DNA from: Streptomyces niger
GTDB taxonomy: Bacteria; Actinomycetota; Actinomycetes; Streptomycetales; Streptomycetaceae
Assembly (NCBI RefSeq): GCF_000718305.1
Contig: NZ_JOFQ01000017.1
Location: 124,001 to 188,000 of the forward strand
Direction: 5' to 3'
DNA length: 64,000 nucleotides
Shown here: positions 21,000 to 29,195 of the stretch, one piece after another
How the letters are laid out: every line of letters starts with the position of its first letter
Numbering within the stretch: position 1 is the stretch's first letter
Notes under the pieces: generated by a model
The model's input: the letters and a program-made list of their open reading frames with translations, nothing else
Databases searched by the model: none
Told to the model about the DNA's origin: nothing
Translations under genes and position numbers: made by a program

Positions 21000-22982
21000 T
21001 CAGACCTGGGCCCGGTCCTCGACCGCCTTGAGGATCTTGGCGATGGCCTCGTCCTTCGGGATGCCGTTCTCCTGCGAACCGTCGCGGTAGCGGAAGGAGA
21101 CCGCGCCGTTCTCCATGTCCTCGTCACCCGCGATGATCATGTACGGGACCTTGCTGCGCTGCGCGTTGCGGATCTTCTTCTGCATCCGGTCCGAGGACGA
21201 GTCGACCTCGACGCGCAGGCCCTGCTTGCGGGCCTCCGCGGCGAACTCCTCCAGGTACGGGACGTGGGTGTCGCCGATCGGGATGCCGGTGGCCTGGACG
21301 GGCGCCAGCCAGACCGGGAACGCACCCGCGTAGTGCTCCAGCAGCACGCCGAAGAACCGCTCGATCGAGCCGAACAGGGCGCGGTGCAGCATGACGGGCT
21401 GCTGCTTGGAGCCGTCCGCCGCGGTGTACTCCAGGCCGAACCGCTTGGGCTGGTTGAAGTCCACCTGCAGGGTCGACATCTGCCAGGACCGGCCGATCGC
21501 GTCGCGCGCCTGCACGGAGATCTTCGGGCCGTAGTACGCGGCGCCGCCCGGGTCCGGGACCAGCGGGAGTCCCTGCTTCTCGGCCGCCTGGCGGAGCGCC
21601 TCGGTGGCCTCCTCCCAGTCCTCGTCCGAGCCGATGAACTTGTCCGACTCGGGGTCGCGGGTGGACAGCTCCAGCTCGAAGTCGTTCAGGCCGTAGTCGC
21701 GCAGCAGGTCGAGCACGAAGGTCAGGAGCGTGTCCAGCTCCTCCGGCATCTGCTCCTTGGTGCAGTAGATGTGCGCGTCGTCCTGGGTGAAGCCGCGGGA
21801 GCGGGTCAGGCCGTGCACCACGCCGGACTTCTCGTACCGGTACACCGTGCCGAACTCGAAGGCGCGCAGGGGCAGCTCACGGTAGGAACGGCCGCGCGAC
21901 TTGAAGATCAGGTTGTGCATCGGGCAGTTCATGGCCTTGAGGCGGTAGTTCTGCCCGTCGAACTCGATGGGCGGGAACATGCCCTCCGCGTAGTGCGGGA
22001 GGTGCCCCGAGGTCTCGAAGAGGTGCTCCTTCGAGATGTGCGGGGTGTTCACGAACTCGTAGCCCGCGTCCTCGTGCCGCTTGCGGGAGTAGTCCTCCAT
22101 CACCTTGCGGATCACGCCGCCCTTGGGGTGGAAGACCGCGAGGCCGGGGCCCAGCTCGTCCGGGAAGGAGAACAGGTCCAGCTCGGCGCCCAGCTTGCGA
22201 TGGTCGCGCTTCTCGGCCTCGGCGAGGAACTCCAGGTACGCCTTGAGCTCGTCCTTGGTCGGCCAGGCGGTGCCGTAGATGCGCTGGAGCTGCTTGTTCT
22301 TCTCGCTGCCGCGCCAGTACGCCGCGGCGGAGCGCATCAGCTTGAACGCCGGGATGTTCCGGGTGGTGGGCAGGTGCGGGCCTCGGCAGAGGTCCTTCCA
22401 GCACAGGTCGCCGGTCTTGGCGTCGAGGTTGTCGTAGATGGTCAGCTCGCCCGCGCCGACCTCCGCGTCCGCGCCCTCGGCGGCCTCGCCGGCCTTGCCC
22501 TTGAGGCCGATCAGCTCCAGCTTGTACGGCTCGGCCGCCAGCTCCTCGCGGGCGTCCTCGTCGGTGGTGACCCGGCGCGCGAAGCGCTGGCCCCGCTTCT
22601 GGATCTCCTGCATCTTCTTCTCGATGCGCTTGAGGTCCTCGGGGGTGAACGGGGTCTCGACGTCGAAGTCGTAGTAGAAGCCGTCCTTGATGGGCGGGCC
22701 GATGCCGAGCTTGGCCTCGGGGAACAGCTCCTGCACGGCCTGGGCCATCACGTGCGCGGTGGAGTGCCGCAGGATGTTCAGGCCGTCCTCGGAGGTGATC
22801 TCCACGGGCTCGACGGTCTCGCCGTCGGCGACCTCGTACGCGAGGTCCTTGAGCTCTCCGGCCACCCGCGCCGCGACGATGCTGCGCTCGCCCTGGAAGA
22901 GGTCGGCGGCCGTAGTGCCCGTGGTCACCACGCGTTCTTCCCGCTCGGAATCGCGTTGGATGGTCACACGGACGTCTGACAC
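21000..22982 (-). CDS. thrS: Threonyl-tRNA synthetase
   Basis: Charges tRNA-Thr. 660 residues. An N-terminal TGS domain ([16 protein letters not shown]) and an editing-domain region with [11 protein letters not shown] near residue 75 are followed by a class-II core. Core motifs: [15 protein letters not shown], the zinc-ligand segment [21 protein letters not shown], and the anticodon-binding C-terminus ([18 protein letters not shown]). The GTG at 22982 is preceded by GGAGAG. No T-box-like leader is visible in the 150 nt upstream. Confidence 0.97.
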   Translation of the reverse strand: MSDVRVTIQRDSEREERVVTTGTTAADLFQGERSIVAARVAGELKDLAYEVADGETVEPVEITSEDGLNILRHSTAHVMAQAVQELFPEAKLGIGPPIKDGFYYDFDVETPFTPEDLKRIEKKMQEIQKRGQRFARRVTTDEDAREELAAEPYKLELIGLKGKAGEAAEGADAEVGAGELTIYDNLDAKTGDLCWKDLCRGPHLPTTRNIPAFKLMRSAAAYWRGSEKNKQLQRIYGTAWPTKDELKAYLEFLAEAEKRDHRKLGAELDLFSFPDELGPGLAVFHPKGGVIRKVMEDYSRKRHEDAGYEFVNTPHISKEHLFETSGHLPHYAEGMFPPIEFDGQNYRLKAMNCPMHNLIFKSRGRSYRELPLRAFEFGTVYRYEKSGVVHGLTRSRGFTQDDAHIYCTKEQMPEELDTLLTFVLDLLRDYGLNDFELELSTRDPESDKFIGSDEDWEEATEALRQAAEKQGLPLVPDPGGAAYYGPKISVQARDAIGRSWQMSTLQVDFNQPKRFGLEYTAADGSKQQPVMLHRALFGSIERFFGVLLEHYAGAFPVWLAPVQATGIPIGDTHVPYLEEFAAEARKQGLRVEVDSSSDRMQKKIRNAQRSKVPYMIIAGDEDMENGAVSFRYRDGSQENGIPKDEAIAKILKAVEDRAQV

Positions 22983-23130
22983 CGGTCTCTCCTGACGTAT
23001 GTCTGCTGGACGGCAGCGATCGCTGCGCTCACCGAATCGTACCGAGCCACCGGCCCGCCTCGCGAAACGGTATTCCGGCGGTGCTCCCCGTCCGGCGTGC
23101 GCGGGGCAGGGGCGCCGCTACCGTCGGGCC

Positions 23131-23271
23131 GTGACCACCCACTGGAACGACAGGTTGACGGAGCGGCTCGACCGGCACTGGCGGCACCAGCTGCGCGAGC
23201 GCCTGGAAGGGCTGAGCGACGAGGAGTACTTCTGCGAGCCGGTGCCGGACGCCTGGAGTGTCCGGCGTTGA
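23131..23271 (+). pseudogene. DinB-family protein, N-terminal remnant
   Basis: 46 codons from the GTG at 23131 to TGA. The sequence THWNDRLTERLDRHW ... SDEEYFCEPVPDAWSVR reads like the start of actinobacterial DinB/mycothiol-dependent S-transferase-like proteins, which are normally 150 residues or more. The frame then stops, and the next 70 nt lead into a terminator with no remaining DinB sequence. I read it as a gene truncated by deletion. A real microprotein is possible but less likely. Confidence 0.5.
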
Positions 23272-23304
23272 CGGGTCCCGGTGACGGAGCCCGGCGTGCG
23301 GAAG

Positions 23305-23338
23305 CGGGGCGCGCCGCGGCCGAGAGCGGCGCGCCCCG
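23305..23338 (-). terminator. Terminator downstream of the OB-like gene
   Basis: Perfect 13-bp inverted repeat cggggcgcgccgc (23305-23317) with 23326-23338, six bases from the stop of the minus-strand gene. Confidence 0.7.
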
Positions 23339-23343
23339 CCGGC

Positions 23344-24513
23344 TCACTCGCCCCCGCACGCCTCCTCGAAGTGGTCCAGGTTCTCCTGGAGCGACTTCAG
23401 CAACCGGTCCCGCTCGGCCTCGTCGACCTGTACGGGGGTGACGTCCCGGGCGCCCGTGATCCGGCGGAAGCCGCCGCGGCTCTCCAGCCGGCCGGTCACC
23501 CGCACCGGCAGCCCGAGCAGGTGCGCGTGGCCCGCGATCCGGTAGTCCTCCTCGCCGAGCGCGACCCTGACCTGTGCCACGTCGGCCCCGGCCAGCACCC
23601 GCAGCCGTACGGCGCCCGGGCCGTCGGGGCGGTCGCGGCGCATCCGGACGACCGTGCCGGTGACCCGTACGGCCAGCGAGGGCTCGTCCCGGACGTACCG
23701 CTGGGCGGCCTGCTGCAGTGCGGGCAGGTCGCCGGGGGTGAACTCGACCGGTTCGGGCCGGGCCGGGCAGCCCGGGGGCGGCCCCTCGGCCGGTGACCAG
23801 GCGAGCGAGATCCGGACCCCTTCGGCGCCGCGCACCAGGGAGATCAGCGCCTCGGTCAGCTCGTGGCAGACGCCCAGCTCGACGGCTGCCTCGTAGGCCT
23901 CCATGCCACCGGTGGCGCGTTGGTAGTCGGTGGCGTCACGCGCCGCGTGCAGCGCCCGCTGGAGCCCGGCGACCGTGCCGCGGCCCGCACGGACCGGTAC
24001 GTACGCGGTGAGGCGGCGCCCGGCGGGGGCCGGGCCGACCAGCACCTGGTCGAGGAGCGCCTCGGCCTGCCGCTTGTGCCGGGCGCCGTAGTACCCGGCC
24101 CGGCCGTACGTGCCGAGCGCCCCGGCGACCAGCAGGGCGCGGGCGGCGGCGCGCAGCCGTTCCTGTGCGGTCCACAGGGTGGCGCCGGAGCCCTCGTCGG
24201 GGGTGTCGCGTTCCCAGCGCACCTCGTCGCTGGGCAGCGCGAGACCGACCAGGACCTCGCGGGCGGAGGGCGCGGCGCTGCGGGAGAGCGCCGCCAGCGC
24301 CTCGGTGAGGAGGTCGACGCTGTCGGGGTAGTCGGTGGCGGCGGGCACGAGGAGGCTGGTGGAGCCGGTGCCGCCGGGCGGTGTCCAGCGTGCGTACCGC
24401 CCCTGGGGGCCGCCCCGGCGGCGCCAGCCGTGCCGTGCGAGGAGGGCGGTGAGGACGCCCGGGTCGACCCGGGCGGGGTCGGGGAAGGGGTGATCTTCGG
24501 TCGGCCGGTACAT
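23344..24513 (-). CDS. Hypothetical protein with OB-like C-terminal domain, paired with DUF4365 gene
   Basis: 389 residues, family not recognised. The last 130 residues (SLAVRVTGTVVRMRRDR ... AHLLGLPVRVTGRLESR) alternate short beta strands and charged turns, with a GTVV.../VRVTGRL pattern like nucleic-acid-binding OB folds. The N-terminal half is helical and acidic. The ATG at 24513 shares one base with the upstream DUF4365 stop (TGATG) and has GGAGGGAG upstream, so the pair is translationally coupled and probably acts together. The OB assignment is inference from pattern. Confidence 0.8.
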   Translation of the reverse strand: MYRPTEDHPFPDPARVDPGVLTALLARHGWRRRGGPQGRYARWTPPGGTGSTSLLVPAATDYPDSVDLLTEALAALSRSAAPSAREVLVGLALPSDEVRWERDTPDEGSGATLWTAQERLRAAARALLVAGALGTYGRAGYYGARHKRQAEALLDQVLVGPAPAGRRLTAYVPVRAGRGTVAGLQRALHAARDATDYQRATGGMEAYEAAVELGVCHELTEALISLVRGAEGVRISLAWSPAEGPPPGCPARPEPVEFTPGDLPALQQAAQRYVRDEPSLAVRVTGTVVRMRRDRPDGPGAVRLRVLAGADVAQVRVALGEEDYRIAGHAHLLGLPVRVTGRLESRGGFRRITGARDVTPVQVDEAERDRLLKSLQENLDHFEEACGGE

Positions 24514-25106
24514 CAGGGTCTCCCTCCCGCCCCGACCCGCGTCATGATCTCGCTGAGCGCGCGGTCGTCGAAGACCCGCGTGGTCGGGATCCGCACTGTG
24601 GTCTTGCGCCTGCCGGTGGCCTGCCGGCCCGCCAGGTTGATCCAGTAGCAGCAGTGCCGCAGTTCGAGCCGGTCGTGGCTCGCGCGCAGCCAGTCCTCGG
24701 GGTCGCGCGGTACGAGCATCACGACGAGGATCTTGTGCACCGCGACGGGGGTTCTGGCGAGCTTCACGAGGTGCTCGTTGTCCAGCGTGAAGCCGAAGCT
24801 GGCCCCCGGGGGGCGGGGCCGTACCTGGTAGGTGCATTTGAGCTGCACCTTGATGGTCACTTCGTCGTCGATGGCGTGGCCGGGCGCGCTGTGGCTGACG
24901 TGCCAGTCGATGCCGTTGTCCGGGAACGGCTGGGCGAGCGAACAGCCGGCGGCAGCGGCCACGGCGTGGAGGTAGCCCACCTGGAGGGTCTCCATGGAGG
25001 CGGTGATGGCGAGCTGGCCGCGCAGCGGTACCGGTCCCCCTTCGGGCTGGGGGTACCGCCCGCCTGCGGCTGACAGCCCACCCGGTTCGGGCTGCGCGAG
25101 CGTCAT
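24513..25106 (-). CDS. DUF4365 domain protein (possible PD-(D/E)xK-type nuclease fold)
   Basis: 197 residues from the ATG at 25106. The region ITASMETLQVGYLHAVAAAAG ... DNGIDWHVSH ... VTIKVQLKCTYQ matches the DUF4365 layout. The GID Asp and the VQLK Gln/Lys are placed like a restriction-like nuclease core, an assignment I believe applies to this family. The N-terminal 30 residues include an in-frame palindromic insert (25027-25057) encoding YPQPEGGPVP. First gene of a two-gene unit with the OB-like protein. Confidence 0.78.
   Translation of the reverse strand: MTLAQPEPGGLSAAGGRYPQPEGGPVPLRGQLAITASMETLQVGYLHAVAAAAGCSLAQPFPDNGIDWHVSHSAPGHAIDDEVTIKVQLKCTYQVRPRPPGASFGFTLDNEHLVKLARTPVAVHKILVVMLVPRDPEDWLRASHDRLELRHCCYWINLAGRQATGRRKTTVRIPTTRVFDDRALSEIMTRVGAGGRP
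25027..25057. repeat. Small palindromic element inside the DUF4365 gene
   Basis: 31 nt bounded by ggtacc at both ends, with a ccccc run (25036-25040) facing a ggggg run (25049-25053) around ttcgggct. It is in frame and lies before the conserved domain, so the protein tolerates it. From memory, similar C-run/G-run palindromes recur in Streptomyces genomes. Confidence 0.6.
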
Positions 25107-25337
25107 CGCTCCTGTGCCTTCCGGGCGTTGCGGTGGTGCGGGTCGGGTGGGGAAGGGGGGTGTCCGGGCCGCGTGGCGGTCCGGCGGACCGCGGCTGTGG
25201 CGGCGGTCCCCTCTGTGTTGTCTCCGTGTCAAGTGGTCCGCAAACAAGGACGGTTCGACAACCGGGAGGGCCGGGTATCACCAGCTCGGGCGGCCCGGGG
25301 CAGGCCACCCGCCGCAGGAGCGCGAGGAGTTGGGACA

Positions 25338-26063
25338 ATGCCGAGCTGGTTCGACGGGCCACTTGCCGCCTTCGACACGGAGACCACGGGGATCGATGTG
25401 GAGCAGGACCGCATCGTCTCCGCCGCCCTGGTCGTCCAGGAGACGCCCCGCTCGACCCCTCGGGTCACGCGCTGGCTGGTCAACCCCGGGGTGGACATCC
25501 CGGAGGCGGCGACGGCGGTGCACGGCCTGACGGCCGGGCACCTGGCGATGAACGGGCGCTGGCCGGCGCCGGTGATGGAGGAGATAGCGCGGGCCCTGGC
25601 GGAGCAGGCGATGGCGGGGCGGCCGCTGGTCGTGATGAACGCGCCGTTCGATCTGACGCTGCTGGACCGCGAGTTGCGGCGGCACCGCGCGTCGTCGCTG
25701 GCGGCGTATCTCGGTACGCAGTCGTTGTGCGTGCTGGATCCGCGGGTGCTGGACAAGCATCTGGACCGGTACCGCAAGGGCCGCCGGACGCTGGCGGATC
25801 TGTGCGGGCAGTACGGCGTCGAGCTGTCGGGCGCGCACGAGGCGGCGGCGGACGCGTCGGCGGCGCTGCAGGTCGTACGGGCCCTGGGGCAGACGTTCGC
25901 GGCGCGCCTCGAAGGGCTGAGCGTGGCGGAGCTGCACGCGCTGCAGGCGGTGTGGCATGCGGCGCAGGCGCGGGGCCTGCAGGCGTGGTTCGCGCGCAAC
26001 GGCACCGAAGAGGCGGTCGACCCGCACTGGCCGCTCCGCCCGGACCTGCCGGCGGCTGCCTGA
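25338..26063 (+). CDS. DnaQ-like 3'-5' exonuclease (DEDDh family)
   Basis: 241 residues. Exo I is FDTETTG (about residues 12-18), Exo II is NAPFDLTLLD (near 96-105), and Exo III is HEAAADASAAL (near 168-178), giving the DEDDh set. The C-terminal 60 residues are helical (LSVAELHALQAVWHAAQARG), as in stand-alone epsilon-like nucleases of streptomycetes. The ATG at 25338 follows GCGAGGAG. Substrate DNA or RNA cannot be told from the sequence. Confidence 0.9.
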   Translation: MPSWFDGPLAAFDTETTGIDVEQDRIVSAALVVQETPRSTPRVTRWLVNPGVDIPEAATAVHGLTAGHLAMNGRWPAPVMEEIARALAEQAMAGRPLVVMNAPFDLTLLDRELRRHRASSLAAYLGTQSLCVLDPRVLDKHLDRYRKGRRTLADLCGQYGVELSGAHEAAADASAALQVVRALGQTFAARLEGLSVAELHALQAVWHAAQARGLQAWFARNGTEEAVDPHWPLRPDLPAAA

Positions 26064-26098
26064 GCGTGCGGAGACCTCCGCTCTCGTGCGAACACATG

Positions 26099-26134
26099 CA
26101 GAAGGCCGGACCGTTGTGACGGTCCGGCCTTCTG
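26099..26134. terminator. Bidirectional terminator between exonuclease gene and tRNA-Val
   Basis: Perfect 15-bp stem cagaaggccggaccg (26099-26113) with 26120-26134 and a 6-nt loop, shared by the converging exonuclease (+) and tRNA (-) units. Confidence 0.85.
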
Positions 26135-26140
26135 TCCGGG

Positions 26141-26212
26141 TGGGCGATACTGGGTTCGAACCAGTGACCTCTTCGGTGTGAACGAAGCGCTCTCCCACTG
26201 AGCTAATCGCCC
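26141..26212 (-). tRNA. tRNA-Val (CAC), copy 1
   Basis: 72-nt cloverleaf on the minus strand. Acceptor GGGCGAT pairs with ATCGCCC, discriminator A. Anticodon stem CTTCG/CGAAG with loop TTCACAC gives anticodon CAC. T loop TTCGAAC. No CCA is encoded. Identical to the copy at 26813-26884. Confidence 0.97.
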
Positions 26213-26272
26213 GGGGTTCTTGGGGTGTCCCCCGCGAACGACCTGAACAATACAGGTCGCGGGGCCTTCCGT

Positions 26273-26743
26273 TCAAATCCCTTGCCGGCCGTCCAGCCGG
26301 GCAGCCAGCCCGCGCCGGCCGGCCCGCATCATCAGGGCGTGGTTGAGGCGGAAGAACGGGCGTCCCGGGTAGGCCAGCCACCGCATGAAGGGCCTGCGCA
26401 CCTCCACCTCCTGTTCGTAGAGCGCACGGGTGCCGGAGCCGTGCGGGGTGATCGTCCAGCGGGCCCAGCCGTCGACGTCGCCGCGCAGCGCCGTCTGCAG
26501 AATGCCGGCAACCGGGTCGCGGCGGGTCTCGCTGACGGTGATGCGCAGGCTGAACGGCAGGACGGAGCGGATGCGTGCGGTGCCGGAGCGCGCGTCGATC
26601 CGGTGCGCTTCGGCGATCTGCGGCCACCACCGCGGGTAGGCCTCGGCGTGCTCCAGGGCGGCGTACACGACCCCGGGCGGCGCATCGAGGAGCCAGCGGC
26701 TGCGGAACCGGTAGTGGTGGGCGCGGAGCGGCCAGTCGGGCAT
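26273..26743 (-). CDS. SRPBCC-family (polyketide cyclase/START-like) protein
   Basis: 156 residues from the ATG at 26743 (MPDWPLRAHHYRFRSRW). The pattern WLLDAPPGVVYAALEHAEAYPRWWP ... TITPHGSGTRALYEQEV is typical of the SRPBCC fold, which binds hydrophobic ligands in a helix-grip cavity. Ligand unknown. It lies between two identical tRNA-Val genes on the same strand. Confidence 0.85.
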   Translation of the reverse strand: MPDWPLRAHHYRFRSRWLLDAPPGVVYAALEHAEAYPRWWPQIAEAHRIDARSGTARIRSVLPFSLRITVSETRRDPVAGILQTALRGDVDGWARWTITPHGSGTRALYEQEVEVRRPFMRWLAYPGRPFFRLNHALMMRAGRRGLAARLDGRQGI

Positions 26744-26773
26744 GGGGGCCAGTGTGCCGGTCCGGAACGCCGA

Positions 26774-26804
26774 AGGTCCCGGAGACGTGGAGTCTCCGGG
26801 ACCT
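26774..26804 (-). terminator. Terminator downstream of tRNA-Val copy 2
   Basis: Perfect 13-bp stem aggtcccggagac (26774-26786) with 26792-26804 and a 5-nt loop, between tRNA-Val copy 2 and the SRPBCC gene. Confidence 0.8.
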
Positions 26805-26812
26805 GGTCCGGG

Positions 26813-26884
26813 TGGGCGATACTGGGTTCGAACCAGTGACCTCTTCGGTGTGAACGAAGCGCTCTCCCACTGAGCTAATCGCCC
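26813..26884 (-). tRNA. tRNA-Val (CAC), copy 2
   Basis: 72 nt, identical to the tRNA at 26141-26212, with anticodon CAC. Short flanks (ccggg before and cgggg after) are also shared, so this is a recent duplication or gene conversion. The intervening DNA holds one gene. Confidence 0.97.
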
Positions 26885-26954
26885 GGGGCGCCGGTGCCTC
26901 GCGGCCTGGCGCACCGCCAACATTACCGCATGTCAGCGGGGCTCATGACCACGG

Positions 26955-27386
26955 TCACCGGCCGATGTTCCAGGGCATGGCGAAACCGAACTGCCACACG
27001 TAGACCGCGAGGCCCGCGACGATGATCACGGCGCCGATCGTGGTGAGGATGATGTTGCGGCGGCGCACCTTGGGGTCGAGGGCCTTGTGCGCGGCCTCGG
27101 TGACCTTGCGCTTGGTCCAGCGCAGGACGAGCTGCGCCCAGACGAACTCGGTCGCCCAGATCGCCATGCCGGCGAAGATCACCAGCCAGCCGGGGCCCGG
27201 CAGCGGCAGCATGATGATGCCGCCGACGACCACCGCGAGCCCGACGATGAAGATCCCGACCTGCCAGCTCATGTGGAGGGTCCGGGAGCGCTTCACGAAA
27301 TGCGGCGCCTTGGACCCGAGCTTCTGCGGGACCGCCGTCGCGCCTCCGGTGCTCGCGCCACGACCCCCGTCACTCTCCGCATTCAT
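26955..27386 (-). CDS. PGPGW/TIGR02611-type membrane protein
   Basis: 143 residues. A soluble N-terminus of about 40 residues is followed by two adjacent TM helices around the signature LPLPGPGWLVI (about 62-72) and a C-terminal TM helix (IILTTIGAVIIVAGLAVYVW). Function unknown; the family is common next to ssgB in streptomycetes. The ATG at 27386 has TAGGTT 7 nt upstream and no Shine-Dalgarno, which suggests a leaderless mRNA. Confidence 0.88.
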   Translation of the reverse strand: MNAESDGGRGASTGGATAVPQKLGSKAPHFVKRSRTLHMSWQVGIFIVGLAVVVGGIIMLPLPGPGWLVIFAGMAIWATEFVWAQLVLRWTKRKVTEAAHKALDPKVRRRNIILTTIGAVIIVAGLAVYVWQFGFAMPWNIGR

Positions 27387-27572
27387 ACTCGCAAACCTAC
27401 CCGACGCCCCACTCCCTCGCATGAACGCGCGGGAGGATCCAGGACTCCGCCGTAAGAGGTACTCGAAGCCACCCAAAACAGTCAGAGGGGTTTACAACAC
27501 CACCGTAGGTGGCATGTCGATTTCGCCGACGTGCGAACCCCCGAGCGCACACTGAGCGAAAGGCCCTGGCGT

Positions 27573-27986
27573 ATGAACACCACGGTCAGCTGCGAGCTGC
27601 ACCTGCGCCTCGTTGTGTCGAGCGAGTCCTCACTGCCTGTACCTGCGGGCCTGCGGTATGACACGGCCGATCCTTATGCCGTGCACGCCACCTTCCACAC
27701 CGGAGCCGAGGAGACGGTCGAGTGGGTATTCGCCCGTGATCTCCTCGCCGAGGGCCTGCACCGGCCCACCGGCACCGGAGACGTCCGCGTCTGGCCGTCC
27801 CGGAGCCACGGTCAGGGCGTTGTCTGCATCGCCCTGAGCTCGCCGGAGGGCGAGGCACTGCTCGAGGCCCCGGCGCGGGCCCTGGAATCCTTCCTGAAGC
27901 GCACGGATGCCGCGGTTCCGCCGGGCACCGAGCACCGGCACTTCGATCTCGACACGGAGCTCTCCCACATCCTCGCGGAGAGCTGA
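27573..27986 (+). CDS. ssgB: Sporulation-specific cell division activator SsgB
   Basis: 137 residues, the exact SsgB length, and by recollection almost identical to the S. coelicolor protein (MNTTVSCELHLRLVVSSE, RYDTADPYAVHATFHTG, VFARDLLAEGLHRPTGTGD). SsgB is recruited by SsgA and in turn positions FtsZ for sporulation septation. The ATG at 27573 has AAAGG about 9 nt upstream. A small palindrome (27500-27512) and a GTTTAC box (27490-27495) lie in the promoter region, where a developmental sigma factor (sigma-H in S. coelicolor) would act. Divergent from the PGPGW gene. Confidence 0.97.
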   Translation: MNTTVSCELHLRLVVSSESSLPVPAGLRYDTADPYAVHATFHTGAEETVEWVFARDLLAEGLHRPTGTGDVRVWPSRSHGQGVVCIALSSPEGEALLEAPARALESFLKRTDAAVPPGTEHRHFDLDTELSHILAES

Positions 27987-28326
27987 GGAGACCCGCGGCC
28001 GCAAACCGCGTCAACCCGCTCACCACTCGCGCCGTCCGACTCGGGGAGACGGCGCAGGACGGACAAGTTCATACGGCAAGCACCGGCGCCGCCGCCGCGG
28101 AATCCACCGTGGCGGCGGCGCCGTCCGTGCTGACCGGCCCGGACGCCGGGCGCCGGAAGCCGGACGGACCTCCGGCAGGCTGTCCGCCCGGCCTTGTTGG
28201 AAGCGCTAGAGTCGGCGACCATTCGGCACAAGGGGGTGGCCGGCCGATCGCTGTCGATCCGCCGGCCACCGCCCATTGATCCCGGGGGCGGCAGGGCCCG
28301 CCCCTCCCGGCCTGGGAGCAACCGTG
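27987..28326. other. 340-nt intergenic region after ssgB
   Basis: Contains the ssgB terminator-like hairpin (28085-28122) and, near 28200-28220, an AT-richer stretch (ttggaagcgctagagtc) that probably carries the promoter of the CGNR gene. No other gene seen. Confidence 0.55.
28085..28122 (+). terminator. GC-rich hairpin downstream of ssgB
   Basis: 16-bp stem ggcgccgccgccgcgg (28085-28100) with 28107-28122, one G-U pair, 6-nt loop, about 100 nt after ssgB. Confidence 0.65.
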
Positions 28327-28890
28327 ATGATCACCCACGACAGCCGGTGCGCGCTGGAGGCGGTCGTCGACCTCCTGAACACCGCACCCGAGGACGGGGC
28401 CCCGGCGGCCCCCGACAGCCTCAGCGACCTGGCGGACCTGCAGGATTTCGTCGCCCGCAACAGCATCAGCGACGTGGGCTCCCTCGGCGAACGGGACGTC
28501 GCTTCCGTACGGTCCGTACGGGCGCGCTTCGCGGAGGTCTTCGCGGCGGAGGACGACCGGACGGCGGCGGAACTGCTGAACGCCCTGGTCGCGGCGGCCG
28601 GGACCACCCCGCGCCTGACCGACCACGACAGTTACGACTGGCACGTGCACTACTTCGCGCCGGGCGCCTCGGTGGCCGACCATCTCGCGGCGGACGGCGG
28701 GATGGCGCTGGCGTTCCTGGTCGTCGCCGGCGAGCGGGAGCGGCTGCGGCGCTGTGAGGCGCCGGACTGCCGGCACGCCTTCGTCGACCTCTCGCGCAAC
28801 CGCTCGCGCCGCTACTGCGACAGCCGGACCTGCGGGAACCGGCTGCACGTCGCCGCGTACCGGGCCCGCCGCCGGGAGGCGGCCGGCTGA
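28327..28890 (+). CDS. CGNR zinc-finger (ABATE-type) transcriptional regulator
   Basis: 187 residues. N-terminal ABATE domain (LEAVVDLLNTAP ... YDWHVHYF) and a C-terminal treble-clef zinc finger with Cys in RRCEAPDCRHAF and YCDSRTCGNRLHVAAYRAR, the family signature. The ATG at 28327 is 8 nt after GGGAG; the GTG one codon earlier is an alternative. Regulators of this family act as putative stress or metabolic transcription factors; target unknown. Confidence 0.9.
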   Translation: MITHDSRCALEAVVDLLNTAPEDGAPAAPDSLSDLADLQDFVARNSISDVGSLGERDVASVRSVRARFAEVFAAEDDRTAAELLNALVAAAGTTPRLTDHDSYDWHVHYFAPGASVADHLAADGGMALAFLVVAGERERLRRCEAPDCRHAFVDLSRNRSRRYCDSRTCGNRLHVAAYRARRREAAG

Positions 28891-28955
28891 GGGAGCGGGG
28901 GCTCGGCCGCGGGGGCGGCCGCCCGCTCACGACGGCCCGCGCACGGACGGCCCGC

Positions 28956-29126
28956 TCACAGCAGGAAGAGGTCGTGCACGGCGCCGATCAGGAGCAGGAC
29001 GCCGATCACGGTGAGGAAGAGCATCAGGGGCGGCTGGGACAGCGCGAACAGGCAGCCGCGGGACGGAGAAGCTGGGTCGGAGGCCCGGGGAGTGTTCTCC
29101 CGGGGCAGGGCGCACTCGTCGTTCAT
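28956..29126 (-). CDS. Small single-pass membrane protein (56 aa)
   Basis: 56 codons, ATG at 29126 to TGA at 28956. The hydrophilic start MNDECALPRENT is followed by one strong TM helix (PPLMLFLTVIGVLLLIGAV), and it ends HDLFLL. Upstream is ctccgcgag, a weak ribosome site. Codon third positions are almost all G/C, supporting real coding. Function unknown. Convergent with the CGNR gene. Confidence 0.7.
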   Translation of the reverse strand: MNDECALPRENTPRASDPASPSRGCLFALSQPPLMLFLTVIGVLLLIGAVHDLFLL

Positions 29127-29169
29127 CTCGCGGAGATCATGACGCAGTCGATCTCCACGAGTGGCGGGA

Positions 29170-29193
29170 AAGTCCCCCGGAGGAGGGGGACTT
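29170..29193 (-). terminator. Terminator downstream of the 147-aa membrane protein
   Basis: 9-bp stem aagtccccc (29170-29178) with gggggactt (29185-29193), 6-nt loop, directly after the stop at 29196. Confidence 0.7.
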
Positions 29194-29195
29194 CC

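Noticed and set aside
22983..23130. A T-box leader upstream of thrS
   Set aside because: The leader is short and lacks the T-box core sequence and specifier stem; actinobacterial T-boxes mainly serve ileS.
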